The notes: generated by a model from the sequence alone, not told the origin. Positions 35,661-45,090 are shown, numbered from the stretch's first letter. The stretch: 64,000 bases of DNA from Pseudomonas kilonensis (GCF_001269885.1 NZ_LHVH01000030.1:62001-126000), one strand, 5' to 3'. A program made the numbers and translations.

Positions 35661-35688
35661 ATAATACTGATTTTTAAGGACTATTCAA
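35661..35688 (-). promoter_or_regulatory. Promoter of tRNA-Lys
   Basis: Read leftward, TTGAAT (35683-35688) and TATTAT (35661-35666) are separated by 16 bases, and the -10 ends 17 bases before the tRNA. It lies in the short gap after queC. Confidence 0.55.
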
Positions 35689-35706
35689 CACCTAATTTGA
35701 AATAAA

Positions 35707-36399
35707 TCAAAAATAACGGGTTGGATCGCTCACACCCGCCGCGGCAAAGCCTTCTGCGCGCAGGCGGCAGCTGTCGCACTTGCCGCAAGCACGGCCCTGA
35801 TCGTCGGCCTGATAGCAGGAAACAGTGAGCCCGTAGTCCACGCCAAGCTTCACACCGGCCTTGACGATGTCGGCCTTGCTGAGATTCTGCAACGGCGCCT
35901 GGATGCGGAAACCCAGCCCTTCTACGCCGGCCTTGGTCGCCAGGTTCGCCATGCGCTCGAAGGCTTCGACGAACTCCGGGCGACAATCCGGGTAACCGGA
36001 ATAATCCACGGCATTGACGCCGATGAAAATGTCACGGGCGCCCAGCACTTCGGCCCAGCCCAATGCCAAGGACAGGAATACGGTGTTACGCGCCGGCACA
36101 TACGTCACCGGGATGCCTTCGCCAGGCGCCTCCGGCACGTCGATGGAACTGTCGGTCAAGGCCGAGCCACCGATGCCGTTGAGGTTCAGGCCGATCACTT
36201 TGTGTTCCACCACGCCCTGGTCCCGGGCCACTCGCTCGGCGGCGTGCAGTTCTGCGCGGTGGCGCTGACCATAATCGAAACTCATGGTGTAGCAGCGGTA
36301 ACCCTCGGCATGGGCCATGGCCACGACGGTGGCCGAATCCAGGCCGCCGGACAACAGGATGACCGCACGTTTTTCTGCAATGTTCGAATGTTCTGTCAT
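35707..36399 (-). CDS. queC: 7-cyano-7-deazaguanine synthase
   Basis: The 230-residue ATP-dependent enzyme converts 7-carboxy-7-deazaguanine to preQ0, the queuosine precursor. The PP-loop SGGLDSATVV is near residue 17, and the zinc cysteines are in SCYQADDQGRACGKCDSCRLR near the C-terminus. It follows queE with one base between, so the two are co-transcribed. Confidence 0.96.
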   Translation of the reverse strand: MTEHSNIAEKRAVILLSGGLDSATVVAMAHAEGYRCYTMSFDYGQRHRAELHAAERVARDQGVVEHKVIGLNLNGIGGSALTDSSIDVPEAPGEGIPVTYVPARNTVFLSLALGWAEVLGARDIFIGVNAVDYSGYPDCRPEFVEAFERMANLATKAGVEGLGFRIQAPLQNLSKADIVKAGVKLGVDYGLTVSCYQADDQGRACGKCDSCRLRAEGFAAAGVSDPTRYF

Positions 36400-36400
36400 A

Positions 36401-37048
36401 TCAGCGCCCCGGCTCGTCGTTCCAAAGATATTTATGCAGCTGCAGTTGCAGGCGCACCGGCAGGTTATCCGCCACCACCCAGTCCGCCAGGTCCCGGGCG
36501 CTCAAATCGTGATGGCTCGGCGACAACAATACTTCGCCGGCCCGCTGGTCGAGTCCGTACTGGATCAGCTTGGACACGGCCCAGTCGTAATCTTCCCGGG
36601 AACAGATCACGAACTTGACCTGATCGTTGGGCGTCAGCAGTTCGATATTCTCGTAACGGTTGCGGTGCGCTTCCTTGGAACCTGGAGTCTTCAGGTCCAC
36701 AACGCGACTGACACGCGGGTCGACGGCCGAGATATCCAAGGCGCCGCTGGTTTCCAGGGAAACCTGATATCCGGCATCACACAACTGCTTGAGCAAGGGA
36801 ATGGCGTTGGGTTGCGCCAATGGCTCGCCGCCCGTGACGCAGACATAACGCGGGCGATAACTGGCCACTTGCTCCAGGATATCGTCGAGGGTTCGCAAGG
36901 TGCCGCCGCTGAACGCGTAGGCACTGTCGCAGTATTGGCAACGCAACGGGCAACCGGTGAGGCGCACAAATACTGTGGGCAGCCCAGCCGTCCGCGTTTC
37001 ACCCTGCAACGAGTAAAAAACTTCGGTGATTCTCAATGTGTCTTGCAT
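36401..37048 (-). CDS. queE: 7-carboxy-7-deazaguanine synthase (radical SAM)
   Basis: The 215-residue radical SAM enzyme forms 7-carboxy-7-deazaguanine in queuosine synthesis. The cluster motif C-x3-C-x2-C is in TGCPLRCQYCDSAY (about residues 31-39), with the GE-containing VTGGEPLAQPN downstream. I start at MQDTLRITEVFYSLQGE; an ATG three codons earlier is possible. It is read leftward ahead of queC. Confidence 0.94.
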   Translation of the reverse strand: MQDTLRITEVFYSLQGETRTAGLPTVFVRLTGCPLRCQYCDSAYAFSGGTLRTLDDILEQVASYRPRYVCVTGGEPLAQPNAIPLLKQLCDAGYQVSLETSGALDISAVDPRVSRVVDLKTPGSKEAHRNRYENIELLTPNDQVKFVICSREDYDWAVSKLIQYGLDQRAGEVLLSPSHHDLSARDLADWVVADNLPVRLQLQLHKYLWNDEPGR

Positions 37049-37166
37049 AGTCGCCACGGGCGTAACAGCTAAACAGGCTGTCCGCCTCCGTCAGGCACTT
37101 CAAGGAACCCCGCCAACGCGCAGATCCCAAAAAGCGTGTTTCATAAAAAGGGCGTGAATTCTAACG

Positions 37167-37193
37167 AAAAAACCCGCGACAGGCGCGGGTTTC
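37167..37193 (-). terminator. Terminator after cpoB
   Basis: Read leftward, AACCCGCG pairs with CGCGGGTT around a short CCTGT loop, followed by a run of Ts (A-run at 37167-37172). It ends the tol-pal operon, separating it from queE. Confidence 0.85.
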
Positions 37194-37214
37194 TTCAAAA
37201 CAGGTCAAGCCAGC

Positions 37215-38048
37215 TTACATGCGTTGCAGATCACGCTGGGCCAACTGGGCGGCGGATGTACCCGGATATTGGGCCACCACCTGCTGCAGAATGCCTTTTA
37301 CCTTGTCGGTGTGACCGAGGCGGCGCTCTACGTCAGCCAGCTTGTACAGCGAATCCGGCACTTTGGCGTGCTTGGGATACAGTTGCGAAACCTTGGCGAA
37401 CGCCTGGCCAGCGCCTTGCAGGTCACCCTTGGCCAGGTTCACTTCGCCCAACCAGTATTGGGCATTACCCGAGTACTGGCTGTTTGGGTATTTGCGCAGG
37501 AAAGCGCCAAAGGCCTGGCTGGCCTTGTCGAAATCCTTGGCCTTGATCAGGTCGAAGGCAGCATCGTAATAGAGCTTTTCCTTCGCCGGATCAGCCGGCT
37601 CGCCACCGGCGGCAGGTGCTGCGGGAGCGGCTGCCCCCGCGCCTGCGGCTGCACCGGGGGCGTTCAAGTCGCCACCGGCTGGAGAATTCTCGGGAGTCGC
37701 GGCAGGTGCAACGCCGGATCCTATGCGCCGATCAAGATCCTGGTATCGCTCCAGGTTTTCCTGCTTCATGCGCGAAATATCATTCTGCAGAACTTCGATC
37801 ACGCCTTGCTGGCGCGAAAGCTGATCCTGCATTTGCTGGAGCTGGTTGAACAGCTCGCCCTGTGCCGAGACAGGGGCCGAAACCCCTCCCCCGGCATAGG
37901 CGCCGTTCGTACCGTAACCTGCAGGCGGATAGCTGCTCCCGCTATTGTTATAGCCGGCATCGTTATCGACCACAGGAACCGCAGCCCACGCCGCAAGCGG
38001 CGCGAGGCTGAGAGCCAGAACAGTTACAGCACGACGGCACGTTCGCAT
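37215..38048 (-). CDS. cpoB: Tol-Pal accessory protein CpoB (YbgF)
   Basis: The 277-residue periplasmic protein links Tol-Pal constriction to peptidoglycan synthesis by PBP1B. It has a signal peptide (VTVLALSLAPLAAWA), an N-terminal trimerising coiled coil (LFNQLQQMQDQLSRQQGVIEV), an Ala/Pro/Gly-rich linker, and C-terminal TPR units (YYDAAFDLIKAKDFDKASQAF, YWLGEVNLAKGDLQGAGQAF). It follows pal. Confidence 0.93.
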   Translation of the reverse strand: MRTCRRAVTVLALSLAPLAAWAAVPVVDNDAGYNNSGSSYPPAGYGTNGAYAGGGVSAPVSAQGELFNQLQQMQDQLSRQQGVIEVLQNDISRMKQENLERYQDLDRRIGSGVAPAATPENSPAGGDLNAPGAAAGAGAAAPAAPAAGGEPADPAKEKLYYDAAFDLIKAKDFDKASQAFGAFLRKYPNSQYSGNAQYWLGEVNLAKGDLQGAGQAFAKVSQLYPKHAKVPDSLYKLADVERRLGHTDKVKGILQQVVAQYPGTSAAQLAQRDLQRM

Positions 38049-38054
38049 GACGAA

Positions 38055-38552
38055 TTACTTACGCAGTTCGACGCGACGGTTTTGAGCCCAGGACTGCTCG
38101 TCGTTGCCGGTAGCAACTGGACGCTCTTCGCCGTAGGAAACCAGTTCCAGCTGAGCTGGGGAAACACCTTGCAGTACCAGGTAGCGTTGAACGGCTTTCG
38201 CACGACGCTCGCCCAGTGCCATGTTGTACTCACGAGTACCACGTTCGTCGGTGTTGCCTTCCAGAACAACGCGAGCGCCGTTCGACTTCAGGTCTTTGGC
38301 GTGAACGTCCAGAGCGCGCATGGCTTCTGGCTTCAGGTCCGAGCTGTCGTATTCGAAGTAGAAGGTGGTGATTGCGCGCAGAGCAGCTTCTTCGCTCAGG
38401 GAGCCGTCAACTGCACCGGTGTTAGCGCCGTAACCAGCGTTTGGATCAACAGCGCCTTCACCGGCATTGTCGCCGCCTTTGGACGAGCAACCTACAGCTA
38501 CAGCCATGGCCAGAGCCAGCGCAGCAAATTTACCAAACTTCAGCATTTCCAT
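38055..38552 (-). CDS. pal: Peptidoglycan-associated lipoprotein
   Basis: The 165-residue outer-membrane lipoprotein (OprL in Pseudomonas) anchors the outer membrane to peptidoglycan and binds TolB. The lipobox ends in AVAVGCSS (Cys near residue 22). The OmpA-like domain shows VLEGNTDERGTREYNMALGERRAKAV with the diaminopimelate-binding Asp and Arg. It follows tolB by 52 bases. Confidence 0.96.
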   Translation of the reverse strand: MEMLKFGKFAALALAMAVAVGCSSKGGDNAGEGAVDPNAGYGANTGAVDGSLSEEAALRAITTFYFEYDSSDLKPEAMRALDVHAKDLKSNGARVVLEGNTDERGTREYNMALGERRAKAVQRYLVLQGVSPAQLELVSYGEERPVATGNDEQSWAQNRRVELRK

Positions 38553-38604
38553 CGTGAAACTCCTAATGAACCCCAGTGTGTTAAGTAAAACGTATAGCGC
38601 CGCG

Positions 38605-39906
38605 TCAGTTCAGGTAAGGGGACCAGGACGGTTCTCTGACTTCGCCTTGAGCGGTAGGAAGCGGGAGCCTCACGCGTCCGTTAATGGACACGAGCATCAA
38701 GACTCCCCGGCCCTGCTGGCGGGTGGCGTAGATTACCATGGTGCCGTTGGGCGCAACAGTGGGTGACTCGTCCAGAGTGCTATCAGTGAGGATTTTTACG
38801 CTACCGCGCTGCAAATCCTGGGCCGCCACCTTGAAATTAGTGAAACCATCCTGGCGATGGATCATCACCAGGGTCTTTTCATCTGCCGACAGTTTAGGGT
38901 TGGCGTTGTAGTTACCGACGAACGTCACGCGCTCGGCACCGCCACCACCGGCACCGGTCTTGTAGATCTGTGGCTTGCCGCCACGGTCGGAGGTGAAGTA
39001 GATGGTCGAGCCATCCTTGCCCCAGAACGGTTCGGTGTTGATGCCCGGGCCATTGGTGACGCGGGAGATCGAACGCGAAGCCAGGTTCATCACATAAATG
39101 TCCGGGTTACCGTCCTTGGACAGCACGAACGCCAGGCGCGAACCGTCCGGCGACCAGGCTGGCGCGCCGTTCAGGCCTTCGAAGTTGGTGATCTGCTCAC
39201 GACGACCGGTGTCGATGTGCTGCACGAAAATGCGCGGACGCTTCTGCTCGAACGAGACATAGGCGATGCGCTTGCCATCGGGGGCGAAGCGCGGCGACAG
39301 GATCGGCTCGCGCGATTGCAGCAAGGTCACCGCACGCGCGCCGTCATAGTCGGAACGCTGCAGGGTGTAGCGGGTGTTGTTCTCGGAGAAACGCTCGGCC
39401 GTCACGTAGAGCATGCGGGTAGAGAACGCGCCCTTGATGCCGGTGAGTTTCTCGAACGACTGGTCGGCGATGTAGTGCGACATGTCGCGCAGCTGATCGA
39501 CACTGCCCGACACGCTGCCGGTCAGCACTTGCTGTTCGGTGGCGACGTTGAACAGGGCGTACTGCACCTGCAGGCGACCGCCAGCCGGAACGATGCTGCC
39601 GACCATGATGTACTGGGCGCCCAGGGCCTTCCAGTCACGGTAGATGACTTCGCTGGCCTGGGTCGGCAGGCTGATCATGTTCTGTTTCGGAATCGGCGCG
39701 TAGTAACCCGAGTTGCGCAGGTCGTTGCCGATGATTTCCGCCATGTCGTCCGGCAGGACGTTACCGCCCTGCCAGCCGAACGGTACGACGGCGATCGGGG
39801 TCGCCCGGTCGCTGCCGCTGGTGACCAGAATGTTCTTTTCCTCTGCTACCGCTATCCCTGCCAGGCAGCAGATAACGACCAGCATTGATCGAAGAAGGTT
39901 TCTCAC
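38605..39906 (-). CDS. tolB: Tol-Pal system protein TolB
   Basis: The 433-residue periplasmic beta-propeller protein links Pal to TolA. A signal peptide (SMLVVICCLAGIAVA) precedes the N-terminal domain and the repeated WSPDGSRLAFV, FAPDGKRIAYV, and FWGKDGSTIYFTSDRGG blades. Its start overlaps tolA by four bases. A second ATG (MLVVIC) could also be used. Confidence 0.96.
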   Translation of the reverse strand: MRNLLRSMLVVICCLAGIAVAEEKNILVTSGSDRATPIAVVPFGWQGGNVLPDDMAEIIGNDLRNSGYYAPIPKQNMISLPTQASEVIYRDWKALGAQYIMVGSIVPAGGRLQVQYALFNVATEQQVLTGSVSGSVDQLRDMSHYIADQSFEKLTGIKGAFSTRMLYVTAERFSENNTRYTLQRSDYDGARAVTLLQSREPILSPRFAPDGKRIAYVSFEQKRPRIFVQHIDTGRREQITNFEGLNGAPAWSPDGSRLAFVLSKDGNPDIYVMNLASRSISRVTNGPGINTEPFWGKDGSTIYFTSDRGGKPQIYKTGAGGGGAERVTFVGNYNANPKLSADEKTLVMIHRQDGFTNFKVAAQDLQRGSVKILTDSTLDESPTVAPNGTMVIYATRQQGRGVLMLVSINGRVRLPLPTAQGEVREPSWSPYLN

Positions 39907-40982
39907 AAGGCTAGATCCTCAGGTGTGAATGTCATCTTGAATGAACGATAGGGAGCAAAGTCGCTCGGTTTCATTCCTTGCATTTCCGTCAATCGCCCAA
40001 TGTTCTTGACCGCTGCGACCGCCGAAGCGTCGAACGGGCCGTCACCACTGGACTTGGCGACGCTGACCGAGGTAACCGTACCGTCGGGCAACATGCCGAT
40101 TTGCAATACTACCGTCATGCCTTTACGCGCCGAAGGTGGACGAGCCCAGCCTTCTGCCGCTCGGGCACGAATCAGATCATCGTAGCTGCCGGCGACTTCA
40201 TCGCCCTGCTCATCGGCCAAGGCCTGCTGGCGCTCCGGCGTGTCGGAAAGCAAATCTGCCAAGGCCTGGGCCTTTTTGTCTTCGGCGGATTTACGCGCTG
40301 CGTCCTGGGCCTTTTTCTTGGCGGCGTCGGCGGCGGCTTTCTTCTTCGCGTCTTCGGCGACTTTCTTTTTCGCCTCGTCAGCTTCAGCTTTCTTCTTGGC
40401 GTCTTCGGCTGCTTTTTTCTTCGCGTCCTCGACGATCTTTTTCTTCGCTTCTTCAGCGGCCGCTTTCTTGGCCTCTTCTTCAGCGGCTTTCTTGGCTTCT
40501 TCTTCGGCTTTCTTCTTGGCTATATCAGCCAATTGTTTCTCTTCTGCCTTTTTGGCCTCGGCGGTTTTCTTCGCTTCGTCGGCTTTCTTGGCTTCGTCAG
40601 CCTTTTTCGCCTCGTCCGCTTTCTTCGCCTCATCGGCCTTCTTGGCTTCCTCGGCCTTTTGAGCCGATTCCTCTTTCTTTTGTTCCGCGGCCTTTATCGC
40701 TTCCTGCTCGACCTTCTTCTGTTCCATCTGCTCGACTTCGGTCTGGCGCGCGGCGGATTTTTTCGCCTCACCGGCAAGCTTCTGGTTGGTCTGCGTGGTG
40801 GCCTGGCTTTTCGACTTGAGCTGGTACAAGGTCGCCTGCACGATCGGCTTGGCCGGCGGCAGCTCCGGGGTCATGGCAAAACTGACGAACAGCATGCCGA
40901 ACACCAGCACATGCAAGCCGATGGCCAGGACACTGGGCCAGAAGTAGCTTTCCGAGGCGGACGGCTCTCGCTGTTGCTGCAT
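39903..40982 (-). CDS. tolA: Tol-Pal system protein TolA
   Basis: The 359-residue protein spans the periplasm: a single N-terminal membrane helix (VLAIGLHVLVFGMLFVSFAM), then a long Ala/Lys/Glu-rich helix (about residues 70-250) that contains tandem KKADEA units, then the globular C-terminal domain (GMTVVLQIGMLPDGTVTSVSVAKSSGDGPFD). It transmits the force of TolQR to Pal and TolB. Repeat number is likely to vary among strains. It overlaps tolR by one base (TGATG). Confidence 0.95.
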   Translation of the reverse strand: MQQQREPSASESYFWPSVLAIGLHVLVFGMLFVSFAMTPELPPAKPIVQATLYQLKSKSQATTQTNQKLAGEAKKSAARQTEVEQMEQKKVEQEAIKAAEQKKEESAQKAEEAKKADEAKKADEAKKADEAKKADEAKKTAEAKKAEEKQLADIAKKKAEEEAKKAAEEEAKKAAAEEAKKKIVEDAKKKAAEDAKKKAEADEAKKKVAEDAKKKAAADAAKKKAQDAARKSAEDKKAQALADLLSDTPERQQALADEQGDEVAGSYDDLIRARAAEGWARPPSARKGMTVVLQIGMLPDGTVTSVSVAKSSGDGPFDASAVAAVKNIGRLTEMQGMKPSDFAPYRSFKMTFTPEDLAL

Positions 40983-41443
40983 CAGGGGGCCTCGGTGATC
41001 AAGCCAACATTACCGACCCCGGCTTTCTGCAGGCCGCCCATGGCGCCCATCACGGCACCGTAGTCGACGGTCTTGTCGCCGCGAATGAAGACCTGCGTGC
41101 GCTTGCCGGCATCGTTGCCGACACGAATGATCTTGGTCACCGCATCGGTCATCTGCGGCAAGGTCATGGCCCGGTCCTGCTGCTTCTCGGTGTCCACTTC
41201 ACTGCCAAGGTTCCAGTAGTAGGTCTTGTCAGCCTTGATCGAAATGGTCAGTACCTGGGTGTTGTTGTCCTGCGGCAAGGCTTCGCTGGAAACCTTGGGC
41301 AGATCGACCTTCACGCCCTGATTGAGCATCGGCGCGGTCACCATGAAGATGACCAGCAGCACCAACATCACGTCGATGTAGGGCACCACGTTCATCTCGG
41401 CAACCGGCTTGCGCTTTTTTCGGGCTCGAGCGATTAAAGCCAT
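40982..41443 (-). CDS. tolR: Tol-Pal system protein TolR
   Basis: The 153-residue ExbD-like protein has one membrane helix (VPYIDVMLVLLVIFMVTAPM) that carries the conserved proton-pathway Asp (about residue 25), followed by a periplasmic domain. With TolQ it forms the proton-driven motor. It overlaps tolA by one base and follows tolQ by 14. Confidence 0.95.
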   Translation of the reverse strand: MALIARARKKRKPVAEMNVVPYIDVMLVLLVIFMVTAPMLNQGVKVDLPKVSSEALPQDNNTQVLTISIKADKTYYWNLGSEVDTEKQQDRAMTLPQMTDAVTKIIRVGNDAGKRTQVFIRGDKTVDYGAVMGAMGGLQKAGVGNVGLITEAP

Positions 41444-41457
41444 TGGGAAATACCTGC

Positions 41458-42153
41458 TTATTCTTCGCTGGTGTGCACTTTGCGGTGCAGGATCGCCTGG
41501 AATTCATCGGCGAAGGTGTAGTAACGGCCGGTCAGCATTTCGCTGCGGGCGGCAAAGCGGTTGTAGGCGATAACGGCCGGGATGGCCGCGAACAGACCGA
41601 TGGCGGTGGCGATCAGTGCCTCGGCGATGCCCGGGGCCACGGTGGCCAGGGTTGCTTGCTGGGCAGAAGCCAGGCCACGGAAGGAGTTCATGATCCCCCA
41701 CACGGTACCGAACAGACCGATGTACGGGCTGACCGAACCGACGGTGGCCAGGAACGACAGGCCTTGTTCGAGCTTTTCTTCCTCGCGGGAAATGGCCACG
41801 CGCATGGCACGGGCCACACCTTCCATCACCGCTTCAGGGTCGACGCCCGGCTGCTGGCGCAGGCGAGAGAACTCCTTGAAACCGGCGCGGAAGATCTGCT
41901 CGACGCCCGAATCCGGGTCCGGATTGCTGCCAGCCTGGCGATAGAGCTTGGACAGGTCGATACCGGACCAGAAGCGCTCCTCGAAGCTCTCCAGGGCACG
42001 ACGACCGGCGCGCAGCATGTTGCTGCGCTGAAAGATCATGATCCATGAGGTCACCGATGCGGCTACCAGGGTCAGCATTACCAGTTGCACCACGACGCTG
42101 GCATTGCTGACCAGGCTCCACATGGAGGAATGGTCGACGACGTTAGCTTCCAC
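41458..42153 (-). CDS. tolQ: Tol-Pal system protein TolQ
   Basis: The 231-residue ExbB-like motor protein has three membrane helices: VVQLVMLTLVAASVTSWIMIF near the start, then LSFLATVGSVSPYIGLFGTVWGIMNSF and VAPGIAEALIATAIGLFAAIPAVIAYN in the second half. It forms the stator of the Tol motor. The start overlaps ybgC by 11 bases, so the two are coupled. Confidence 0.96.
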   Translation of the reverse strand: MEANVVDHSSMWSLVSNASVVVQLVMLTLVAASVTSWIMIFQRSNMLRAGRRALESFEERFWSGIDLSKLYRQAGSNPDPDSGVEQIFRAGFKEFSRLRQQPGVDPEAVMEGVARAMRVAISREEEKLEQGLSFLATVGSVSPYIGLFGTVWGIMNSFRGLASAQQATLATVAPGIAEALIATAIGLFAAIPAVIAYNRFAARSEMLTGRYYTFADEFQAILHRKVHTSEE

Positions 42154-42610
42154 GCTTTATCTCCTGCTCTGAGTGTGTACCCGCGCCGCTCACGCCGGCA
42201 AAGGCCGCACGTAGAGCTTCGGGAATGGCCCGGGGTTTCAAACTATGGGTGCGCACACAGGCCACCAAAAACTGCCCTTCGCAGAGCAGCACATTATCCG
42301 TAGCCCGCCTGACCTGCTGCTTGAAACGCAGGCTGACACGGTTCAATTCGATGACATCGGCACTTACCACCAGTTCGTCGTCCAGTCGCGCCGGCGCGTG
42401 GTAGCGCGCTTCGCTGGAATGCACGACGAATAACAGGTCCTCCCCTGCCAGCGCGGATTGGGCAAAACCCAGTTCCCGCAGCCGTTCGGTTCGAGCCCGT
42501 TCCATAAACTTGAGGTAATTGACGTAGTAGACGATGCCGCCAGCATCGGTGTCCTCGTAATAAACGCGACAGCGATGTGCGAACGACTCCAGCCCGTTTT
42601 GCGCGCGCAT
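42143..42610 (-). CDS. ybgC: Acyl-CoA thioesterase YbgC
   Basis: The 155-residue hot-dog-fold thioesterase opens with RVYYEDTDAGGIVYYVNYLKFMERARTE, with the catalytic Asp in EDTDAGG. It hydrolyses acyl-CoA and is commonly the first gene of the tol-pal operon. It is about 130 bases after ruvB. Length and the motif are typical. Confidence 0.95.
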   Translation of the reverse strand: MRAQNGLESFAHRCRVYYEDTDAGGIVYYVNYLKFMERARTERLRELGFAQSALAGEDLLFVVHSSEARYHAPARLDDELVVSADVIELNRVSLRFKQQVRRATDNVLLCEGQFLVACVRTHSLKPRAIPEALRAAFAGVSGAGTHSEQEIKRGS

Positions 42611-42737
42611 ACTCTAGTGCTTACTCCTCAGGTTGCCAATCGGCCAGGCAACTGTTTTTTCATTCTCGAACGCATTGACGCTCCAGGCGTCGTCTGGGAC
42701 AGCACGAACTGGAAAAAAGTCGGCGTACAGAGCGCGT

Positions 42738-43799
42738 TCAATCGTCCACGGCATCGAGGAATTCGTCTACCACTGGCATCTCACCCATTCGTGTCGGGAT
42801 GTTTAAGCCAAAATGCAGATAAGCATGGCGGGTCACCACGCGCCCGCGAGGGGTACGCATGATGTAGCCCTGCTGGATCAGGTACGGTTCCAGCACATCT
42901 TCAATGGTGTGGCGCTCTTCGCTGATGGCCGCGGCCAGGCTGTCCACGCCCACCGGGCCACCGTCGAACTTCTCGATCATGGTCAGCAGCAGGCGCCGGT
43001 CCTGGTGGTCGAAGCCACGCTCGTCGATGTCCAGCAGGTTCAACGCCAGGTCGGCAATCGGCTTGGTGATGTGGCCCTTGGCCCGGACTTCGGCAAAATC
43101 CCGGACCCGGCGCAGCAGGCGGTTGGCGATCCGCGGCGTGCCCCGGGCACGCCGGGCGATCTCATACGCACCGTCCGGGTCCAGCGGCAACCCGAGGATG
43201 CCCGCCGAACGACTGACAATCGTCGCCAGGTCGGCGTTGTTGTAGAACTCCAGGCGCTGGACGATACCGAAACGGTCCCGCAACGGGTTGGTCAGCATGC
43301 CAGCGCGGGTGGTGGCGCCCACCAGGGTGAAGGGCGGCAGGTCGAGCTTGATGGAGCGTGCCGCCGGCCCTTCGCCGATCATGATGTCGAGCTGGAAATC
43401 TTCCATGGCCGGGTACAGCACTTCCTCGACGATCGGCGACAACCGATGGATTTCGTCGATGAACAGCACGTCATGGGGCTCAAGGTTGGTCAGCAGCGCC
43501 GCCAGGTCGCCCGGCCGCTCGAGGACCGGCCCCGACGTGCTCTTGATCGAGACGCCCATTTCCTGGGCAATGATGTTGGCCAGGGTGGTCTTGCCCAGGC
43601 CCGGCGGGCCGAAGATCAAGGTGTGGTCCAGCGACTCGCTGCGCCCACGGGCCGCCTGGATGAACAGCTCCATTTGCTCGCGCACGGTCGGCTGGCCGAT
43701 GTAGTCGGCCAGGCTGACAGGGCGAATCGCGCGGTCCTGGATTTCCTCGCGGTCACGGGGCGCGCCCGTGGCGGCGATCAGGCGGTCAGCTTCAATCAC
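42738..43799 (-). CDS. ruvB: Holliday junction helicase motor subunit RuvB
   Basis: The 353-residue AAA+ motor drives branch migration with RuvA. Walker A GPPGLGKTTLA is at about residues 64-74, Walker B LFIDEIHRLS, sensor region GATTRAGMLTNPLRDRFG and the C-terminal winged helix PYLIQQGYIMRTPRGRVVT. It starts with GTG (GTG ATT GAA GCT), directly after the ruvA stop, so the two are translationally coupled. Length matches RuvB of related species. Confidence 0.97.
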   Translation of the reverse strand: MIEADRLIAATGAPRDREEIQDRAIRPVSLADYIGQPTVREQMELFIQAARGRSESLDHTLIFGPPGLGKTTLANIIAQEMGVSIKSTSGPVLERPGDLAALLTNLEPHDVLFIDEIHRLSPIVEEVLYPAMEDFQLDIMIGEGPAARSIKLDLPPFTLVGATTRAGMLTNPLRDRFGIVQRLEFYNNADLATIVSRSAGILGLPLDPDGAYEIARRARGTPRIANRLLRRVRDFAEVRAKGHITKPIADLALNLLDIDERGFDHQDRRLLLTMIEKFDGGPVGVDSLAAAISEERHTIEDVLEPYLIQQGYIMRTPRGRVVTRHAYLHFGLNIPTRMGEMPVVDEFLDAVDD

Positions 43800-44417
43800 T
43801 TAAATCATTCCCTTCAGGGCACGACGAATCATATCTTCAGTGCTCAGGCCTTTTTCCTTGATGGCGGAAATCGCCTTGCTGGCTTCCTGCGGCTTGTAGC
43901 CCAGGGAGATCAGCGCGGTGACCGCATCGTTTTCGGCGCTGACCGCTGGCGCCGGCGCGTCCGGCTGGTTCGGTTGATTCGGCACTAAGGCGAACATCGC
44001 CGGCACCGCCTCCCAGGCCTTGAAACGGTCCTTGAGCTCGACCAGCAGGCGCTCGGCGGTTTTCTTGCCCACCCCCGGCACCTTGGTCAGGGCCGAGGTG
44101 TCCTGGGACTGCACACAACGCACCAACTCATCGACCTCCAGGCTCGACATCAAGGCCAGGGCCAGTTTCGGGCCGACGCCATTGAGACGGATCAGCTCGC
44201 GGAAGAAATCCCGCTCGCGCTTGCCGACGAAGCCATAGAGTAACTGCGCATCCTCGCGCACGACCAAATGGGTGTGCAGGGTCAGCGGCTCGCCGACCGA
44301 CGGCAAGCGGTACAGCGTGGTCATGGGCACTTCCAGCTCATAGCCCAGGCCGTTTACATCCAGAATCAGGTGCGGCGGCTGTTTTTCAGCCAGGGTGCCG
44401 CGCAAGCGTCCAATCAC
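43800..44417 (-). CDS. ruvA: Holliday junction-binding subunit RuvA
   Basis: The 205-residue protein tetramerises on Holliday junctions. It has the OB domain (MIGRLRGTLAEKQPPHLILDVNGLGYELEVP), two HhH motifs (IRLNGVGPKLALALM and KVPGVGKKTAERLLVELKD) and the C-terminal domain III that contacts RuvB (AVTALISLGYKPQEASKAI). It immediately precedes ruvB. Confidence 0.97.
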   Translation of the reverse strand: MIGRLRGTLAEKQPPHLILDVNGLGYELEVPMTTLYRLPSVGEPLTLHTHLVVREDAQLLYGFVGKRERDFFRELIRLNGVGPKLALALMSSLEVDELVRCVQSQDTSALTKVPGVGKKTAERLLVELKDRFKAWEAVPAMFALVPNQPNQPDAPAPAVSAENDAVTALISLGYKPQEASKAISAIKEKGLSTEDMIRRALKGMI

Positions 44418-44532
44418 GTTTCAGATCCTTGGGTGTTGGCCAACCTGCTGGCTGGCGAGTAACAGCCCGGGCATAAAGGCCGACGACACAGGCGCAAGAT
44501 GCTCGGGCTCACGAAAGATTGCGCTGATGCTA

Positions 44533-45057
44533 TCAGAGACGCAGGCGCCCGCCACGACTGCGTGCGGTCCCCAGGCCATGAGGCAACAGGCTGGAACGGG
44601 TGTGGGCATGGCAAATGGCGATGGCCAAGGCGTCGGAGGCATCGATCTGCGGCTTGCTGACCAGTTTCAACAGGTGCATCACCATCATTTGCACCTGCTC
44701 CTTGTTCGCCGCCCCTGTGCCGACGACCGCCTGCTTGACCTGGGTCGCGGTGTACTCGGCGATCTCCAGGTTTTCCTCGGCGCCAGCCACGATGGCCGCA
44801 CCCCGGGCCTGCCCCAGCTTCAGGGCCGAATCGGCGTTGCGCGCCATGAAGACTCTTTCGATACCCATGGTCACCGGCCCGTAGGTCTGGATGACTTCGC
44901 GAACGCCGCGATAAACGATCTGCAAGCGCTCAGGCAGCTCACCCGCGCCAGTGCGGATGCAACCAGACGCGACGTACACGCAGCCGCGCCCGGTATCGCG
45001 AACCACACCGTAGCCGGTGATGCGCGAACCAGGGTCGATACCAAGGATTAAAGTCAT
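44533..45057 (-). CDS. ruvC: Holliday junction resolvase RuvC
   Basis: The 174-residue endonuclease cuts Holliday junctions. Catalytic acidic residues are seen in MTLILGIDPGSRITGYGVV (Asp7) and GIERVFMARNADSALKLGQARG; the later AIAICHAH segment replaces the usual AxAxxH D-containing site with DASDALAIAICHAH, which retains Asp. Length is typical. It precedes ruvA by 115 bases in the order ruvC-ruvA-ruvB. Confidence 0.96.
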   Translation of the reverse strand: MTLILGIDPGSRITGYGVVRDTGRGCVYVASGCIRTGAGELPERLQIVYRGVREVIQTYGPVTMGIERVFMARNADSALKLGQARGAAIVAGAEENLEIAEYTATQVKQAVVGTGAANKEQVQMMVMHLLKLVSKPQIDASDALAIAICHAHTRSSLLPHGLGTARSRGGRLRL

Positions 45058-45090
45058 AGCGCCTGCGGTTTGAAGGGGGTTACCTGAACT

